From Euphorbia lathyris (lineage: Eukaryota; Streptophyta; Magnoliopsida; Malpighiales; Euphorbiaceae): 64,000 bases of DNA. Positions 1 through 11,955 of the stretch are shown piece by piece (position 1 is the first letter of the stretch; each line of letters begins with the position of its first letter). The notes beneath the pieces were generated by a model that was given only the letters and a program-made list of their open reading frames with translations, searched no databases and had not been told where the DNA came from. The stretch lies in the NCBI RefSeq assembly GCF_963576675.1, contig NC_088919.1:51482501-51546500 (forward strand), given 5' to 3'. The position numbers and the translations under genes were made by a program.

Positions 1-63
1 CATACCCGCGAATATACTCGTGAGAATTCTCGTGATAATAATAACGTATCTCGTGTTTCAGGT

Positions 64-1694
64 GTGAGGAGTGAAATATGTAATGAACTAGAGGATAGAC
101 AACGTATTCGGAACATGGTGCAAGAAATTTATGGACCTACGGTCCATGAAGTGTACCACCCGGAGTTTCAGAAAGCCTACCCTAGAGAATACGACCACGA
201 TACCCATTTCCTTACAATTTTAGAATTCCAAATTTTTCTTTATTTTGAGGTGAAAGTGGACAATCTACCATCGAGCATGTTGCCCGATTTTCATTCCAAT
301 GTAGCGGGATTAGTGCGGAGCAAGACTTCGATATGCTTTGTTTACGTTTATTTCCCGGATCACTAACTGGACCGGCTTTCACCTGGTATACGGCATTACA
401 ACCTGAATCTATCAGAAGCTAGGGTCGCATTGAATAATTATTTCATGCTCAGTTCTATCAAACTGAGCTCGAGGTATGTGTCGCCGAACTATCTCGTATG
501 GTTCAGCGCTCAGGTGAGTCCGTTGAAAGTTTTATTAATCGTTTCAAGAAAATGAGGCATAGATGTCAAGTTAATATTCCTGAAATAGAGTTTGTTAAAA
601 TTGCTCAACGTGGCTTGGAGTTTGAAAATAGGAAGAAATTCCAGGGCATTGATTTTTGTGATTATTATGAACTTGTTGCTAAAGCATCAGAATATGAAGA
701 ATTAATGCGCGAGGATAATCGTATGAAGAAAAACTATGTAGGTAGTTACCATCAGGATATAGAAACCAATGAGGCACATGAGGTAGCTATAACCGAACTA
801 ACTAGAACAGGATCCCGCGTTTGTCCAATGCTAGCAAAAAGTCCAAAAGCTCCCGAAGTGGTTAGACGAAATACAAATGTGCAATACACATTTGATGTTT
901 CTACAACCAAGGAACTTTTTGAGTATTTGCTAAAGGAAGGTTTCATCACCTTACCTCATGGACATATTATTCCGTCTAGAGATGACATCCGTGGAAAAAC
1001 TTATTGTAAATATCATGATAGTTTGAGCCACGACATACAATATTGCCTTGTTTTTAAGAATGCGGTGCAGGATAGAATAAACAAAGGCATGCTTAAATTT
1101 CCTGAAAAGAAAGAGAGCATGTTGATTGATGAGGATCCATTTCCAGTCGCTACAATGATAAATGCAACTTCCATCGAGATGCCACCTCCTAAGCGTAATG
1201 TCCATAGCAACACCTCGAGTCAGAGAAAAGGGCGCCCCGACCATCTAAAGACAAAACAAATTTGGGTACCAAAGGGCACTTTGCCAACCGCCAAGGAGAA
1301 AGAAAAGCCACGGAGAAAACGAAAACCATTAAATAAAAATAAAAGTGGCGCAAACCAAGGTCGATCACGCTTCGTTACTCCACCGGTGCAAGTTCCCCTC
1401 AAAAAATGGTTCATCAACCAACATAAAAAATTTCCACAACCTCTCTCAAAAAATGCAAAAAGAAGAATAAGAAAGAGAGAGGCAGAAAAAAGAAGGAAAA
1501 ATGAAATGGAGTTGTCTAGTGTCGATTCTAGTAACGTTTCGAAAGAAAAAATAAAAGAAAAGAAAAAAGTGGAAATTCGTGTCAGAGACTTTTTGATCCA
1601 AGTTGGATGTGCTGCTACTTCTCTAATTTTACCAATAAATTTCAGAAGTGAAGATACAAAGGAGGAAAGAAACAAAGTCCAAAAAGAACGATGA
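64..1694 (+). pseudogene. gypsy gag polyprotein, broken
   Basis: The structural (capsid/nucleocapsid) protein of the element. An N-terminal piece is open at 64-366. The characteristic gag stretch around the LTGPAFTWYTAL motif (about 366-400) is in another frame and meets stops, and the main open piece is 498-1694 (398 codons), beginning in the helical region FINRFKKMRHRCQ. The C-terminal half is very rich in Lys and Arg (about residues 235-350), consistent with nucleic-acid binding, but I see no CCHC zinc knuckle. Two stops (TGA at 1692 and TAG at 1728) separate it from the protease in the same frame. Not expected to make full-length Gag. Confidence 0.75.
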
Positions 1695-1730
1695 AGTGGT
1701 GTTACAATAAAATCTTCGTTAGAAGATTAG

Positions 1731-2204
1731 ATGAAACGGGTTTATTTTGACAAACCCACTCCAAAGATGACACATCATATTAAGCCATTATATGTCAAAG
1801 CACACATTGATGGCAAGCCTTTATCGAGAGTTCTAGTTGATAATGGTTCAACCGTTAACATTATGCCATTAAAGATGGCACTAGCTCTCGGGAAATCCGT
1901 AGGCGACATAATGACGTCAGAAATTTCCGTCTCGGCTTTTACCGGCAAAATTGCTAAAACCTATGGGGTTTTACCTGTGCAACTTACCATCGGTACCCAA
2001 ACCACTACGATGACATTTTTTATGGTGAACTCTACGGCAAGTTATCAAGCTTTGCTCGGTCGAGATTGGATTCACTCTAACTCATGCATTCCGTCATCTT
2101 TGCACCAACTTTTACTACTTTGGAAAGGGGATGATGTTGAGGTGATTCGGGCAAATGAAAAAGCTATTGAGACACATTCAGATATGGTGGAGTCTCGACT
2201 GTAA
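1731..2204 (+). pseudogene. gypsy retropepsin-like aspartic protease domain
   Basis: Retroelement protease that cleaves the Gag-Pol polyprotein. The active-site motif reads VLVDNGSTVNIMP (DNGS where many families have DTGS or DSGS), followed by the flap-side strand SAFTGKIAKTYGVLPV and the conserved ALLGRDWIHSN near the end of the domain. The reading frame is the same as the upstream gag piece. It stops at 2204; the same frame carries a short further stretch (to about 2348) before a second stop. No reverse transcriptase follows, so this is a terminal fragment of pol. Confidence 0.75.
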
Positions 2205-3532
2205 GAAGATAGCATTGGTCCAATCAAGATCAAGACTAAAGGAAAAAGCAAGTCATGCGCCAATCAAGTGAAGAGCATCTTCAAGACGAGCACCATTGTG
2301 TTTTACCATTGGCTGGTTAGCAATGGACATCTCATCGAAGAGGTTTAATGATTTTGTCACAGCCGAAGGACAAAGCGGTAGCATTAGCTGCTATAGAAAA
2401 AATAAAGATGCGATAAGGTACGAGGTGCCTTTTATTTTTGTTTTGTTCCGTTTTTGCATCATTTTACATTTTAGTTTTTCTTTTAAGTTGTTAATTAGCA
2501 TCATTGATATTTTTAGCGTGCTTAGAGGTAATAAAGCATCCATTTCAAAAAAAAGTGTAAAAAACGAAATGATAAGAGACATAAATGAAAAGAAAAATAA
2601 AAATGAAGAAAAACAATAAAAGTCCATTTACATGTCCCAAAAAATTAAAAAAAATAATAAAAGAGCTACGAGATATATATAAAAAAAGCAATCGAGACAA
2701 AGAAGCTCGATGTAGCCTTTTCCACCCGATCCGTCGTCCACTCGCTCAGTTTTGTCCTCATCAAATACGAGACAACAACATGTGCAGCACCGATGGATTC
2801 TCAACTCCAAGCTAAAGAGGTTCAAGACGGATATTAGCCAATCATGATTCTTGAGAAAAACAAGTGACAATTCAATTTATTTCCGCCAATCAGTAGCTCA
2901 AAGAAGTTTATTAACAACGGAAGTGAAGTCGCGAATTCATAGACGGAGTTAAACCAATTTCAGCAAGCAACAAATCTATATGGATATAAATCGGATTCAA
3001 CTTCAACATTTTTCAGGAATAAGCTCAACTCAAGGTCAATTTTTATACAATTTAAATAAAATGGCAGCAGCTATTTTGTTTAAATGAGCAGAAAAAACAG
3101 ATTGTAAATTGATCCTAGTTACGAAGGAAAATAAAGGCAGCCACGAGCATTTTCGGCATTAATAAGCATAGCGTGAGTGATGCAAATTTCAACAGCAACG
3201 AAGCATATCAGTCAAAGCCGAAGCAAGCAAAAAATCGAGATTGCAATATCAGAAAATGCAGCAGCAGATGGCATGTCTCGTAATTCAAAGAAAAATTCAA
3301 CAAGTCATCCAGCAATTCCATCACACACCGTCAATTTTCATATAAAATTTACATCAGTGATCTTTATTTTATTTCTGAGCCATGAACCAGCAGAAATCAT
3401 GTGTGAAAATGACGAGGAAGCTACAAAGAACACAATTTCAGTTTCAACAAAATCGGTACTGACGGGTAAAAAAAAATTAATAAAAGACTTATTTTATGTG
3501 CAAAATTCATTTTCAAATCTTTTACACATAAA
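2205..3532. other. non-coding internal region between protease and LTR
   Basis: AT-rich, with several A-rich runs. Open frames here (for example 3177-3536) have no recognisable domain and are probably chance. This is the place where RT, RNase H and integrase would be expected in an autonomous element; nothing of them is visible. Confidence 0.6.
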
Positions 3533-3545
3533 ATAGGGGGGCAAT
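3533..3545 (+). promoter_or_regulatory. polypurine tract for plus-strand priming
   Basis: The purine run AATAGGGGGG lies directly before the LTR start TGTTGGGGGC, the standard position of a polypurine tract. It fixes the element as plus-strand oriented. Confidence 0.75.
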
Positions 3546-5636
3546 TGTTGGGGGCTAATTTAATTTTTTGTGTTTTAGCATAGGTTATAATTTTTACTCT
3601 ATAGTTATTTTATTTTAATTAAATTCATTTTGCAACAAAATAAAAATGTGATAAAAAAATAGAAAATAATATCAAAAGATTATTATAAAAAAAGAAAATA
3701 GAAATAAAAAGAAAAAGAAAAAGAAATAATAAAAATCAGGGGTAAATTTGCACCATTTTCAGTAACCCGTCTAGCCACTTCGACAACAAAAACGGACCCT
3801 AAAACAGCAAGATATTAAACAGTTATTATTTTTTTTCAGAAAATTCGGGATGTTAGCTTTCCGGAATGTCAAAAACGAAGCAAAACGGAGCTAAAACGAA
3901 GCCGGTAGAATTTTTCAAAGAGAAGCATTGCTGAAAAACGGGTTTGAACAAGTCTACCTATTTAAGGAACGTATTTCACGACATTACCTCCATTTTTCCA
4001 ACTCCCAACTCAGCCATTTTATTTCTTCAACTTATGGGAAGGTAATGGGATCATGGCTGAGAAATTTAAGGGCCACTAATATGAGATTTGTTGCTCAAAA
4101 TTCTATAAATATAGTGCAATTCTTTCATTCCAATCCCACTAAAAAATTAATCAAACACAGAACAACTCAATTTGTCACTCAAATTCTCTGCCAAAATCGA
4201 CCATTTTATCAATCACTAGGTTCGTAGAAATCGTTCTTTAGCATCTAATTAGTCTAAACAAGGTCTCAATTCCCAGAATTAGTTCTTTAATCTTCAGTTC
4301 CTCAGAAACTTCAAATCCGAAATTCTCGTAGTTTAATCAACCAATTTTCAAATCGTTTCTTGCAATCTTTTAGTTAAGTCAGTAAAATCATCACCCAATC
4401 CTTGGTTCAAACTTTCTTAGTCTAAATCAAATTTCACCATTGTTATATTCTTCAAAGCTTCAAGCATTTTCCGTAAAACCAAGATCACTGAAACCCCATT
4501 TTCGAGTCATTCTTAGTTTACACACCTATTCCAAATCATGTTTAGAAACTTTTTATTGATCTCAATCAATTAAAAAGACTAGAAACAAGCTTTTGAGTTT
4601 TTCATCATTCAAAAATTCATCAAACAACTTTTCTGGTGAGCCGTTTTCTAAATTTTATTTAGAGTTCGTTAGCAGATCATTTTAGCCCAAATTAATTTTA
4701 ATCTCTTTATTGACATCAATTCTCGAATTCCCAATTTTTATTTAGTAAAAAACGACATCCTACAACCTTCTTAATCGCCCCTAAAGTACCCTCCACGAAA
4801 CAGAATCAAGGTTTTGGTTTTTCAACCATCAAACAATTATTTTGTCACCCAATTTTCAATAATTTATTCCGACTCATTTACTCGACCTTTTTCCGAAATT
4901 CCAGTTCTAAACCCTTCCATTGCACACTAACTTTAAATACTAGCTTTCGTTTCGCTATAATCCGACCTCTACAGCTCCCGAAATTGAGCCAGAAAGTCCC
5001 AAAAAATCATTGTTTTTGTTCCACAAAGTACGACTGATTTATTAGTTTGGTGGTAAATTTCCTGAATTCTCCGAACTGCTCCGAATTCACCCAAAATTAC
5101 CCGGACAACGCAACAGCCCCCGAGCCGATTTTCCGGAGTTCTAGTCCTTAATTTCGCGCATCCCAACGACATCAAATAGATCGGTTTAATTTTATTTCAT
5201 CCCGTACATATTTGTTTTTTTATGACTTATTTACATTTCTAGCTTTAAAGTTATTATTTCTTTTTAAGTTGTAATTTTCATGCTTTATTATTATTTGTAA
5301 TACAAAAAACATTAAAAAATATTTACAAAATCAATAAAAATATAAAAGAAAATTAAAAAAATTATATTTTTGTGTGGTTTTATTACTTTATTTTTGGTAC
5401 TTATATTTAAAAATTATTTTTCCGACCGACCTGTCAAGTAACGTCGGGACCCAAGATCGTTGTTTTTATTTTCAGTTCTTGTAACGGTCGTCAATCGCTT
5501 TTCATTTAGAATTTAAGTAATTTAGGCGCATTTTATTTATTTACTTTATTCAATTACCATTTTACCCTTTGAGAACTAGCTTCTCTGGCACGCCCGCATT
5601 ATTTTTACCATTTTTAATCCCCGCACTCGCGTATCA
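3546..5636 (+). repeat. 3' LTR of the gypsy element
   Basis: Begins TGTTGGGGGC right after the polypurine tract. It runs about 2.1 kb, which fits long plant gypsy LTRs. The end is placed at the last plausible CA (5636), where the sequence character changes; without the partner LTR this is approximate. A TATA-type promoter box lies at 4103-4113. No open frame in it has a recognisable product. Confidence 0.6.
4103..4113 (+). promoter_or_regulatory. LTR TATA box
   Basis: CTATAAATATA about 560 bp into the LTR, followed by pyrimidine-rich sequence, fits the U3/R boundary promoter of the element. Confidence 0.5.
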
Positions 5637-7090
5637 AAGTTCTCAATGTTGAGTCTCCATCCATGGAGACTATTATATTTTGAATAAGTGACCTGCTATA
5701 GCAGGTTACCAAGAGGTCATCAGGTTACCAAGAGTTATTCTCACTAAAAGTCAAAATATCCTCACTAAAGTGTTTTTAGTGACAATGATTACTCTCATGG
5801 CTCCCTTCATTACTGGGGTCCCTTACTAAAAGTAGTAGTGAGAATAACGTTTATCCTCGTTATAAACTTACAATGATAATAATTTTATTCCTATTAAAAT
5901 ATATTTTAATGATAACCAAATATTCTCACTCAAGTATTTATAATGATTTAAATTCTTCTCATTATAATATTTATAATGATAAAAAAATCATCACATTAAA
6001 ATGTTTTAAATGATTAAAAATATTTTCATTAAAATGCTTAAAGTTTTTGTAATGATATTTCTCCTCATTAATAATATTATTTGAACTAAAATTGTAAATA
6101 ATAAAATAAATAAAATTTTGGATTGAAGGGAGCTGTGATAGCTTTAGTGCAGGGAGAACCTCATAACAACAATATTCATACATTCTTTAGCTATGATGCA
6201 AGTAGCATCACCACTATTTCATAAAAAAAAAACAATCTACCAGATGAGCCTGCAAGAACTTACAACAGGACTTGTCATGTTTTATTACAGAACTTGTCCT
6301 GTTTTGTTATATAGCTGGTTAACATGCTTCTTAGTAACCAAGTAAAACTCATCCTAGAAACAGGGAAATGAAGAATATGCTTTCTAGCGGCTGGCTTCTC
6401 CTCGCTTCAACTCCATCAACAAAAAGAATAGGCGTTAACACAGGACTGACGGGCAAACACTTTATCATAGCATCAGGTTACTAATGCAGGGCCATATCAG
6501 AAAAAAAAAAGTTAGATCAGCGTGGATGGTTATTTTTCTGCTATATGAGCAAATACTTATAAAAAACGAATTAAGATCAAACACAGTGCATAACATCTCC
6601 GTGCAGTGCAAATAACCCAAGTGCTCAAGTTGCAGCTATCTTTTATGCCTAGGCCGAGTTTTACTCATTTGTGTGCCTACTGGAATAGAAAGATGAGCAC
6701 AAGTGCAAAGACTGAAAGAAAAAAAGAAACATTGCCGCTACTTTTGAAACGGGATTTGAGGTTATGATTTGGGGAAAAAAAATTGGAGGGAGGGTTAGGC
6801 GGTAAGTTAAAATTTGGGGGAAATTATTTGGATAAAACAATGAGAATAAAATGTATTATTAATATTATATTTAAATAAAATAGTGAGAATAATAGAAATT
6901 AAAATTTAATAAATTGATAAAATACATGTATTAATGAGACTAAAATAAAAATAAATTTAATAAATAAATTGTTTTGTGATTAATACTAAAATATATAATT
7001 TATTCTTACTAAAGTTATGGATATTATGTTTTTCATGAGAATTTTCTCACTAATTGTTTCTCGTTAATACCTATTTTTCTATTTTTCTTG
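5637..7090. repeat. hairpin-rich, degenerate tandem-repeat tract; possible non-autonomous DNA transposon
   Basis: No gene is visible. A perfect hairpin AGTCTCCAT/ATGGAGACT sits at 5652-5671 and a near-perfect palindrome around CCTGCTATAGCAGG at 5688-5709. GTTATTCTCACTA (5734-5746) is inverted at 5836-5848. From about 5741 to 6080 a unit of roughly 34 bp recurs, starting TCAYTAAA and containing TATAATGAT. Copies of the same core in the opposite sense (TGAGAATAA, TGAGACTAA) recur at 6840-6960. Paired subterminal repeats in opposite orientation around unrelated sequence suggest a DNA transposon, but no terminal repeats or target duplication are certain. Confidence 0.35.
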
Positions 7091-8344
7091 TAGTTTTCTA
7101 TGATAAATTCATTTTATGTTTTTCAAGAAGATTTCTCTCTCTATAATAAATGATTGTCTACATTTTCAAAAATAATTACTTTCTCCATAATAAATCTAAT
7201 CATAAAAATAATTGGTAGATAAGTTATCAATAAATCCATTTGGACATCGGACCAAAATTTTAATGTTTGTTTTCATTGTTTCCTTTATTCAAATACTTAT
7301 ATACTTTTAATTGTAATTGCTAATCAATAGTATTGCTGACATTTTTTATTATATAACTTTTAATTAATTTTGTGTTTATAGTTATAACGTCTTTTGCTTA
7401 AAAGAAAATTATAACATCTTTTCATTACAAATATTTTTTCATTTTATTTGCTACATATTTACTTTACAAAGTTTTTAAAAACATTGATATAAAAAAACAT
7501 AATGCATATATTAATAATATTAGAATTTGTAAATAAATAATAATAAAATGTTTTAACCCCGTGAAAAAATAAAAAATTTCAGCAGTTAAAATATATCAGA
7601 AATAATAATAAAAATTAGAAAAAAGTATAAAAATAAATCTTGTGATTTGACCGATTTGCAATGTCGACAATTCTTATGGTTTAAATTGTAATTAGGAGTT
7701 TGTACTTTGCGAATTTTGCAGTTAAATGATATGTGAGTCAATTTTTCGAACAAATAATACTTATGGTTTATTTAATTCAACATTAAATTTTGAATAATTT
7801 GAAAAATTCCGTCTTTTTAATTGCTCCAAATCGCTCTCTTCTAAGGTAAATAGTCACGATAATAATTTATGATAAAAAAGCAGGATTTATATTTTTTAAT
7901 AAAACAATTCATTCGTTATTTTATATTTCTCAAAATTAATCTTTTTAGAATTGGACCGGTTCAACCAAAACCAATTACTTTTACTGTTTCATGTAAGTTT
8001 TTATACTTCTGAAAACTAGCTTAAAATCATTCGAACTGACATATTAACTATGAACCATTTGAAATGGTGTCGATTGAACGGTTTGGTGCGGTCAACTCTC
8101 CTCTTGCATTTAATTGAAAAGTGAGATAAAAAGTCAAATTTGTTTTATTTTTTTAAAAAGTACAGAACGTATGAAATAGTACAAATATTTGAACATTTGT
8201 ACTATTTCAGGTGGATTACCCATATTTAATAGAAAATTTGAACAAACTGATTTGACAAATATTTGATTATTATATCGGACCTTCCAAACAAGTTTATTGA
8301 TAAGTTAGAGTTGTTTCTTACATTTTTTCTTGGTTATTTGTAGG
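7091..8344. other. intergenic, no feature recognised
   Basis: AT-rich sequence with many poly-A/T runs and no convincing coding frame, RNA gene or terminal repeat. Confidence 0.6.
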
Positions 8345-9180
8345 ATTATAAATGATCCAAGCCGCTCATGAGCGACTCAGTGGTCGGCTCAATAAGAGAT
8401 CGGCTTGCCTCGACTCGATTTATAAACGAGCCACTCGTGAACATGATTTAGAGGCTCGATTCATAAACGAGCCGAGATTGAACATACCAAAGCTCGTGAG
8501 TACGCTCGATTAGAGGCTCATTAACAAGCTCGATAGAAGCTCGTAAACAAAATTGTTAAAGGCTCGTAAACAAGCTCGATAGAAGCTTGTAAACAAAATT
8601 GTTATAGGCTCATAAACAAGCTCGATAGAAGTTCGTGAATAAGCTCATGAATATAATATTGAATGTTATTTATATTTGATAATTATAATTTGATAGATAG
8701 TCCATTCCAAAATCCTTTTAATATTATAATAATATATAAATTAGATTGGGAGGATATAGAATGGATTTAGAGTTTTACCGAATAACCATTCAATCATTGT
8801 ATATCTTCATCACATTCACTTGTACTCTTCTCATTCATCTTTTCATTTCCTTCTCTGTCTCCTCACACTATTTTTATTTAATGACTAAAAGGAGGTTTTT
8901 AATGTTTATGCATATAAAATTATATTATTTCATTTGCTAAAATATATTATTATTTCATTTGATATTATTTCGCTCGCGAATATAATAAAATGAGTTTGTC
9001 CATGAATATGCTTCACGAGTTGCTTGCGAGCAAAGCTCGTGAAAAAAATAAAAGAGTTGTTCATGGACAAAAGAAACGAATTACTCGCAAGCAAGCTCAT
9101 AAACAAAATAAAACAAACAGCTCGTGAACAAGATAAACGAGCTGTCTCGTGAGAAACTGAGCGAACTCAAGCACAATGAT
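8345..9180. mobile_element. non-autonomous DNA transposon-like element with GCTCG subterminal repeats
   Basis: Both flanks (about 8345-8650 and 8960-9180) are packed with variants of the motif GCTCGTGAACAAGCTCG, often as AAGCTCGATAGAAGCTCG, in both orientations. The middle (about 8650-8960) is AT-rich and lacks the motif. Dense short motifs at both ends around a different core is the arrangement of subterminal repeats to which hAT- or CACTA-type transposases bind. Terminal inverted repeats and a target duplication could not be fixed. The small open frame 8746-8940 lies in the core and has no recognised domain. Confidence 0.4.
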
Positions 9181-9337
9181 TGTAAGCTTAATGATTGTTT
9201 ATAAAGATTGTAAGCTTAAAGATTGTTTATAAATAAAGGAAAACTTAGAGAAATAAAAAACCTAAGGATTTACAAATTGAGTTTCCAATCCTAAGGATTT
9301 ACAAATTGAGTTTCCAATCCTAAGGATTTACAAATTG
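9176..9337 (+). repeat. satellite-locus module, copy 1
   Basis: A tandem pair of GATTGTAAGCTTAATG-like units is followed by A-rich sequence and by a 29-bp repeat (starting CCTAAGGATTTACAAATTG) present two and two-thirds times at 9261-9337. Related copies lie at 11028-11245 and 15244-15397. The module forms the left edge of the 16-bp array. Confidence 0.6.
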
Positions 9338-10974
9338 TTTTAGTTTAGTAATGTTGCATTTTAGTGATGTTTTAGTTCAGTAACGTTTCATTTTAGTGAT
9401 GTTTCAGTTCACTAATGTTTCAGTCCAGTAATGTTTGAGTTCAGTGATGTTTTAGTTTAGTAATGTTTTAGTTTAGTAATATTTTAATTCACCAATGTTT
9501 CACTTTACTAATGTTTTAGTTCAGTAATATTTTAGTTTAGTAATGTTTCAGTTGAGTGATGTTTCAGTTTAGTAATATTTGAGCTTAGTGATGTTTCAGT
9601 TCAGTAATGTTTAAGTTGAGTGATGTTTCAATTCAGTAATGTTTCAGTTTAGCAATGTTTCAGTTTAGTAATGCTTGAGTTCATTAATGTTTCAGTTCAG
9701 TGATGTTTCAGTTCAGTAATGTTTCAGTTTAGTAATGTCTCAGTTTAGTAATGTTTCAGTTGAATGATTTTTCAGTTTAGTAATGTTTCAGTTTAGTGAT
9801 GTTTCAGTTCAGTAATGTTTCAGTTCAGCAATGTTTCGGTTCAATAATTTTTTAGTCCAGTAATGTTTTAGTTCAGTGATGTTTCACTTTAGTATTATTT
9901 TATTTCAGTGATATTTCAGTTCAGTAATGTTTCAGTTGATTGATATTTCAGTTTAGTAATTTTTCAGTTTAGTGATGTTTCTATTCAGTAATGTTTCACT
10001 TCAGTAATGTTTCAGTTGAGTAATATTTCGATTCAGTGATATGTCAGTTTAGTAATGTGTCAGTTCAGTAATGTTTCAATTCAGTGATGTTTCAGTTCAG
10101 TAATGTTCCAGTTTAGTAATATTTCAGCCCAACGATGTTTTAGTTTAATAATTTTTCAGTTTATGAATATTTCAGTTTAGTAATATTTCCGTTTAGTAAT
10201 ATTTCACTTTAGCAGTTTAGTGATGTTTTAGTTTAGTAATGTTTCAGTTTAGTGATGTTTTAGTTTAGTCATATTTGAGTTCAGTAATGTTTCAGTTCAG
10301 TGATGTTTCAGTTCCGTAATGTTTCAGTTTAATGATATTTTATTTAGTAATGTTTCAGTTTCGTGATCTTTCAGTTCACTGATGTTTTTGTTCACTAATA
10401 TTTCAGTTCAGTGATATTTCAGTTCAGTGATGTTTCAGTTTTGTAATATTTTAGTTCAGTGACGTTCTAGTTCAATAATGTTTCAGTTTTGTAATATTTT
10501 AGTTTAGTGACGTTTCAGTTCAATAATGTTTCGGTTCAGTAATGTTAAAGTTGAGTGAACGTTCAGTGTAGTAATGTTTCATTTCAGTGATGTTTCAGTT
10601 CAGTAATGTTTCAGTTCAGCAATGTTCTACTTCAGTGATGTCTAAGTTTAGTAATATTTCAATTCAGTGATGTTTCGGTGTAATAATATTTCAGTTCAGT
10701 GACATTTCAGTTAAGTAATGTTTCAGTTGAGTGATGTTTCAGTTTAGTAATGTTTTAGTTCAGTGATGTTTTAGTTCACTAATGTTTCAGTTCACTAATA
10801 TTTCAGTTCATTAATGTTTGAGTTCAGTAATGTTTCAGTTGAGTGATGTTTCAGTTTAGTAATATTTCAGTTTAGTAATGTTTCAGTTCAGTAATGTTTC
10901 AGTTGAGTGGTGTTTCAGTTCAGTAATGTTTCAGTTTAGCAATATTTCAGTTCAGTAGTGTTTCAGTTAAGTTG
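9338..10974 (+). repeat. 16-bp minisatellite array, block 1
   Basis: About 100 head-to-tail copies of a 16-bp unit with consensus AGTTYAGTRATRTTTC, mostly without length change. Most variation is purine or pyrimidine transition at three positions. No coding function is visible; long open frames here would be repeat artefacts. Confidence 0.9.
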
Positions 10975-11245
10975 TGTTAATTTACGTTACATTATATTAC
11001 GTTATGTTACATTATGTTATATTAGGGATTGTAAGCTCAATGATTGTTTAGGTAATGTTACATTATATTATGTTACGTTACGTTATGTTAGGTTACGTTA
11101 CGTTACGTTAGGGATTGTAAGCTCAATTACTGTTTATAGATAAATGAAAGCTTAAAGAAATAAAAAAAAGCTAAGGATTTTTAAATTGAGATTACAATCG
11201 TAACGAGTTATAGATTGAGCTTACAATCCTAAAGATTTATAAATT
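10975..11245 (+). repeat. pentanucleotide tract and module, copy 2
   Basis: The 16-bp array passes into TTACGTTACATTATATTACG-type pentamers, then GGGATTGTAAGCTCAATGATTG (twice, near 11027 and 11109), then the A-rich and ATTTACAAATTGAG-like portion to 11245. It is an interior copy of the flanking module and separates the two satellite blocks. Confidence 0.6.
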
Positions 11246-11955
11246 GATCTTGCACTTATTACGTAACATTACGTTACATCACGTTACGTCACGTTACGTT
11301 ACGTTACGTTACGTTACGTCACGTTACATCATGTTACGTTACGTTACATCACGTCACGTTACGTTACGTCACGTCACATTACGTTACATTATGTTACGTT
11401 ACCTTAAGTTACATTATGTTACGTTATATGAAGTTACGTCACATTGCATGAAGTTACGTTACGTTGCATGAAGTTACGTTACGTTGCATGAAGTTACGTT
11501 ATGTTAAGTTAGGTTAGGTTAGGTTAGGTTAGGTTAGGTTACGTTACGTTACGTTACGTTACGTTACGTTACGTTACGTTACGTTACGTTACGTTACGTT
11601 ACGTTACGTTACGTTACGTTACGTTACGTTACGTTACGTTACGTTACGTTACGTTACGTTACGTTACGTTACGTTACGTTACGTTACGTTACGTTACGTT
11701 ACGTTACGCTATGCTACATTACGTTACGTTATATTACGTTACGTTACGTTACGTTACATTACGTTATGTTATATTGTGTTACGTTACGTTATGTTATGTT
11801 ACATTACGTTACTTTACGTTACGTTACGTTACGTTACTTTACTTTACATTATGTTACGTTACATTACGTTATGTTACATTATGTTAAGCTACGTTACGTT
11901 ATGCTACGTTACGTTACATTACGTTACATTACGCTATGTCACACTACTTTATGTT
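11246..11955 (+). repeat. ACGTT pentanucleotide microsatellite with perfect (ACGTT)33 core
   Basis: The whole stretch is built from 5-bp units. The core 11541-11705 is 33 uninterrupted ACGTT units. Just before it, 11511-11540 is AGGTT six times. The flanks carry mainly ACATT, ATGTT and ACGTC variants, the first two being the products expected from CpG decay of ACGTT. Tyr-, Val- and Leu-rich translations (VTLRYVTLRY) from this tract are artefacts. Confidence 0.95.

Larger units (their letters stand above)
1..5636 (+). mobile_element. Ty3/gypsy LTR retrotransposon, 3' portion, decayed
   Basis: The element enters from the left edge already inside gag. Going right there is a frameshifted gag, an aspartic protease domain, about 1.3 kb without recognisable coding, a polypurine tract and one LTR. 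Reverse transcriptase, RNase H and integrase are all absent between the protease and the LTR, so this copy is either internally deleted or belongs to a non-autonomous lineage. The gag and protease wording (GPAFTWYTAL in gag, LLGRDWIH after the protease) is typical of plant Ty3/gypsy elements, perhaps Tat-like. The 5' LTR lies outside the window, so the target duplication cannot be checked. The right limit (CA at 5636) is an estimate. Confidence 0.8.

Noticed and set aside
3177..3536. 119-codon open frame before the LTR
   Set aside because: No recognisable domain; sits in the non-coding 3' internal region of the gypsy element and has repeat-like, low-complexity sequence.
11511..11540. Interstitial insect-type telomere (TTAGG)
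   Set aside because: Only six units inside a TTACG array; best explained as a slippage variant.
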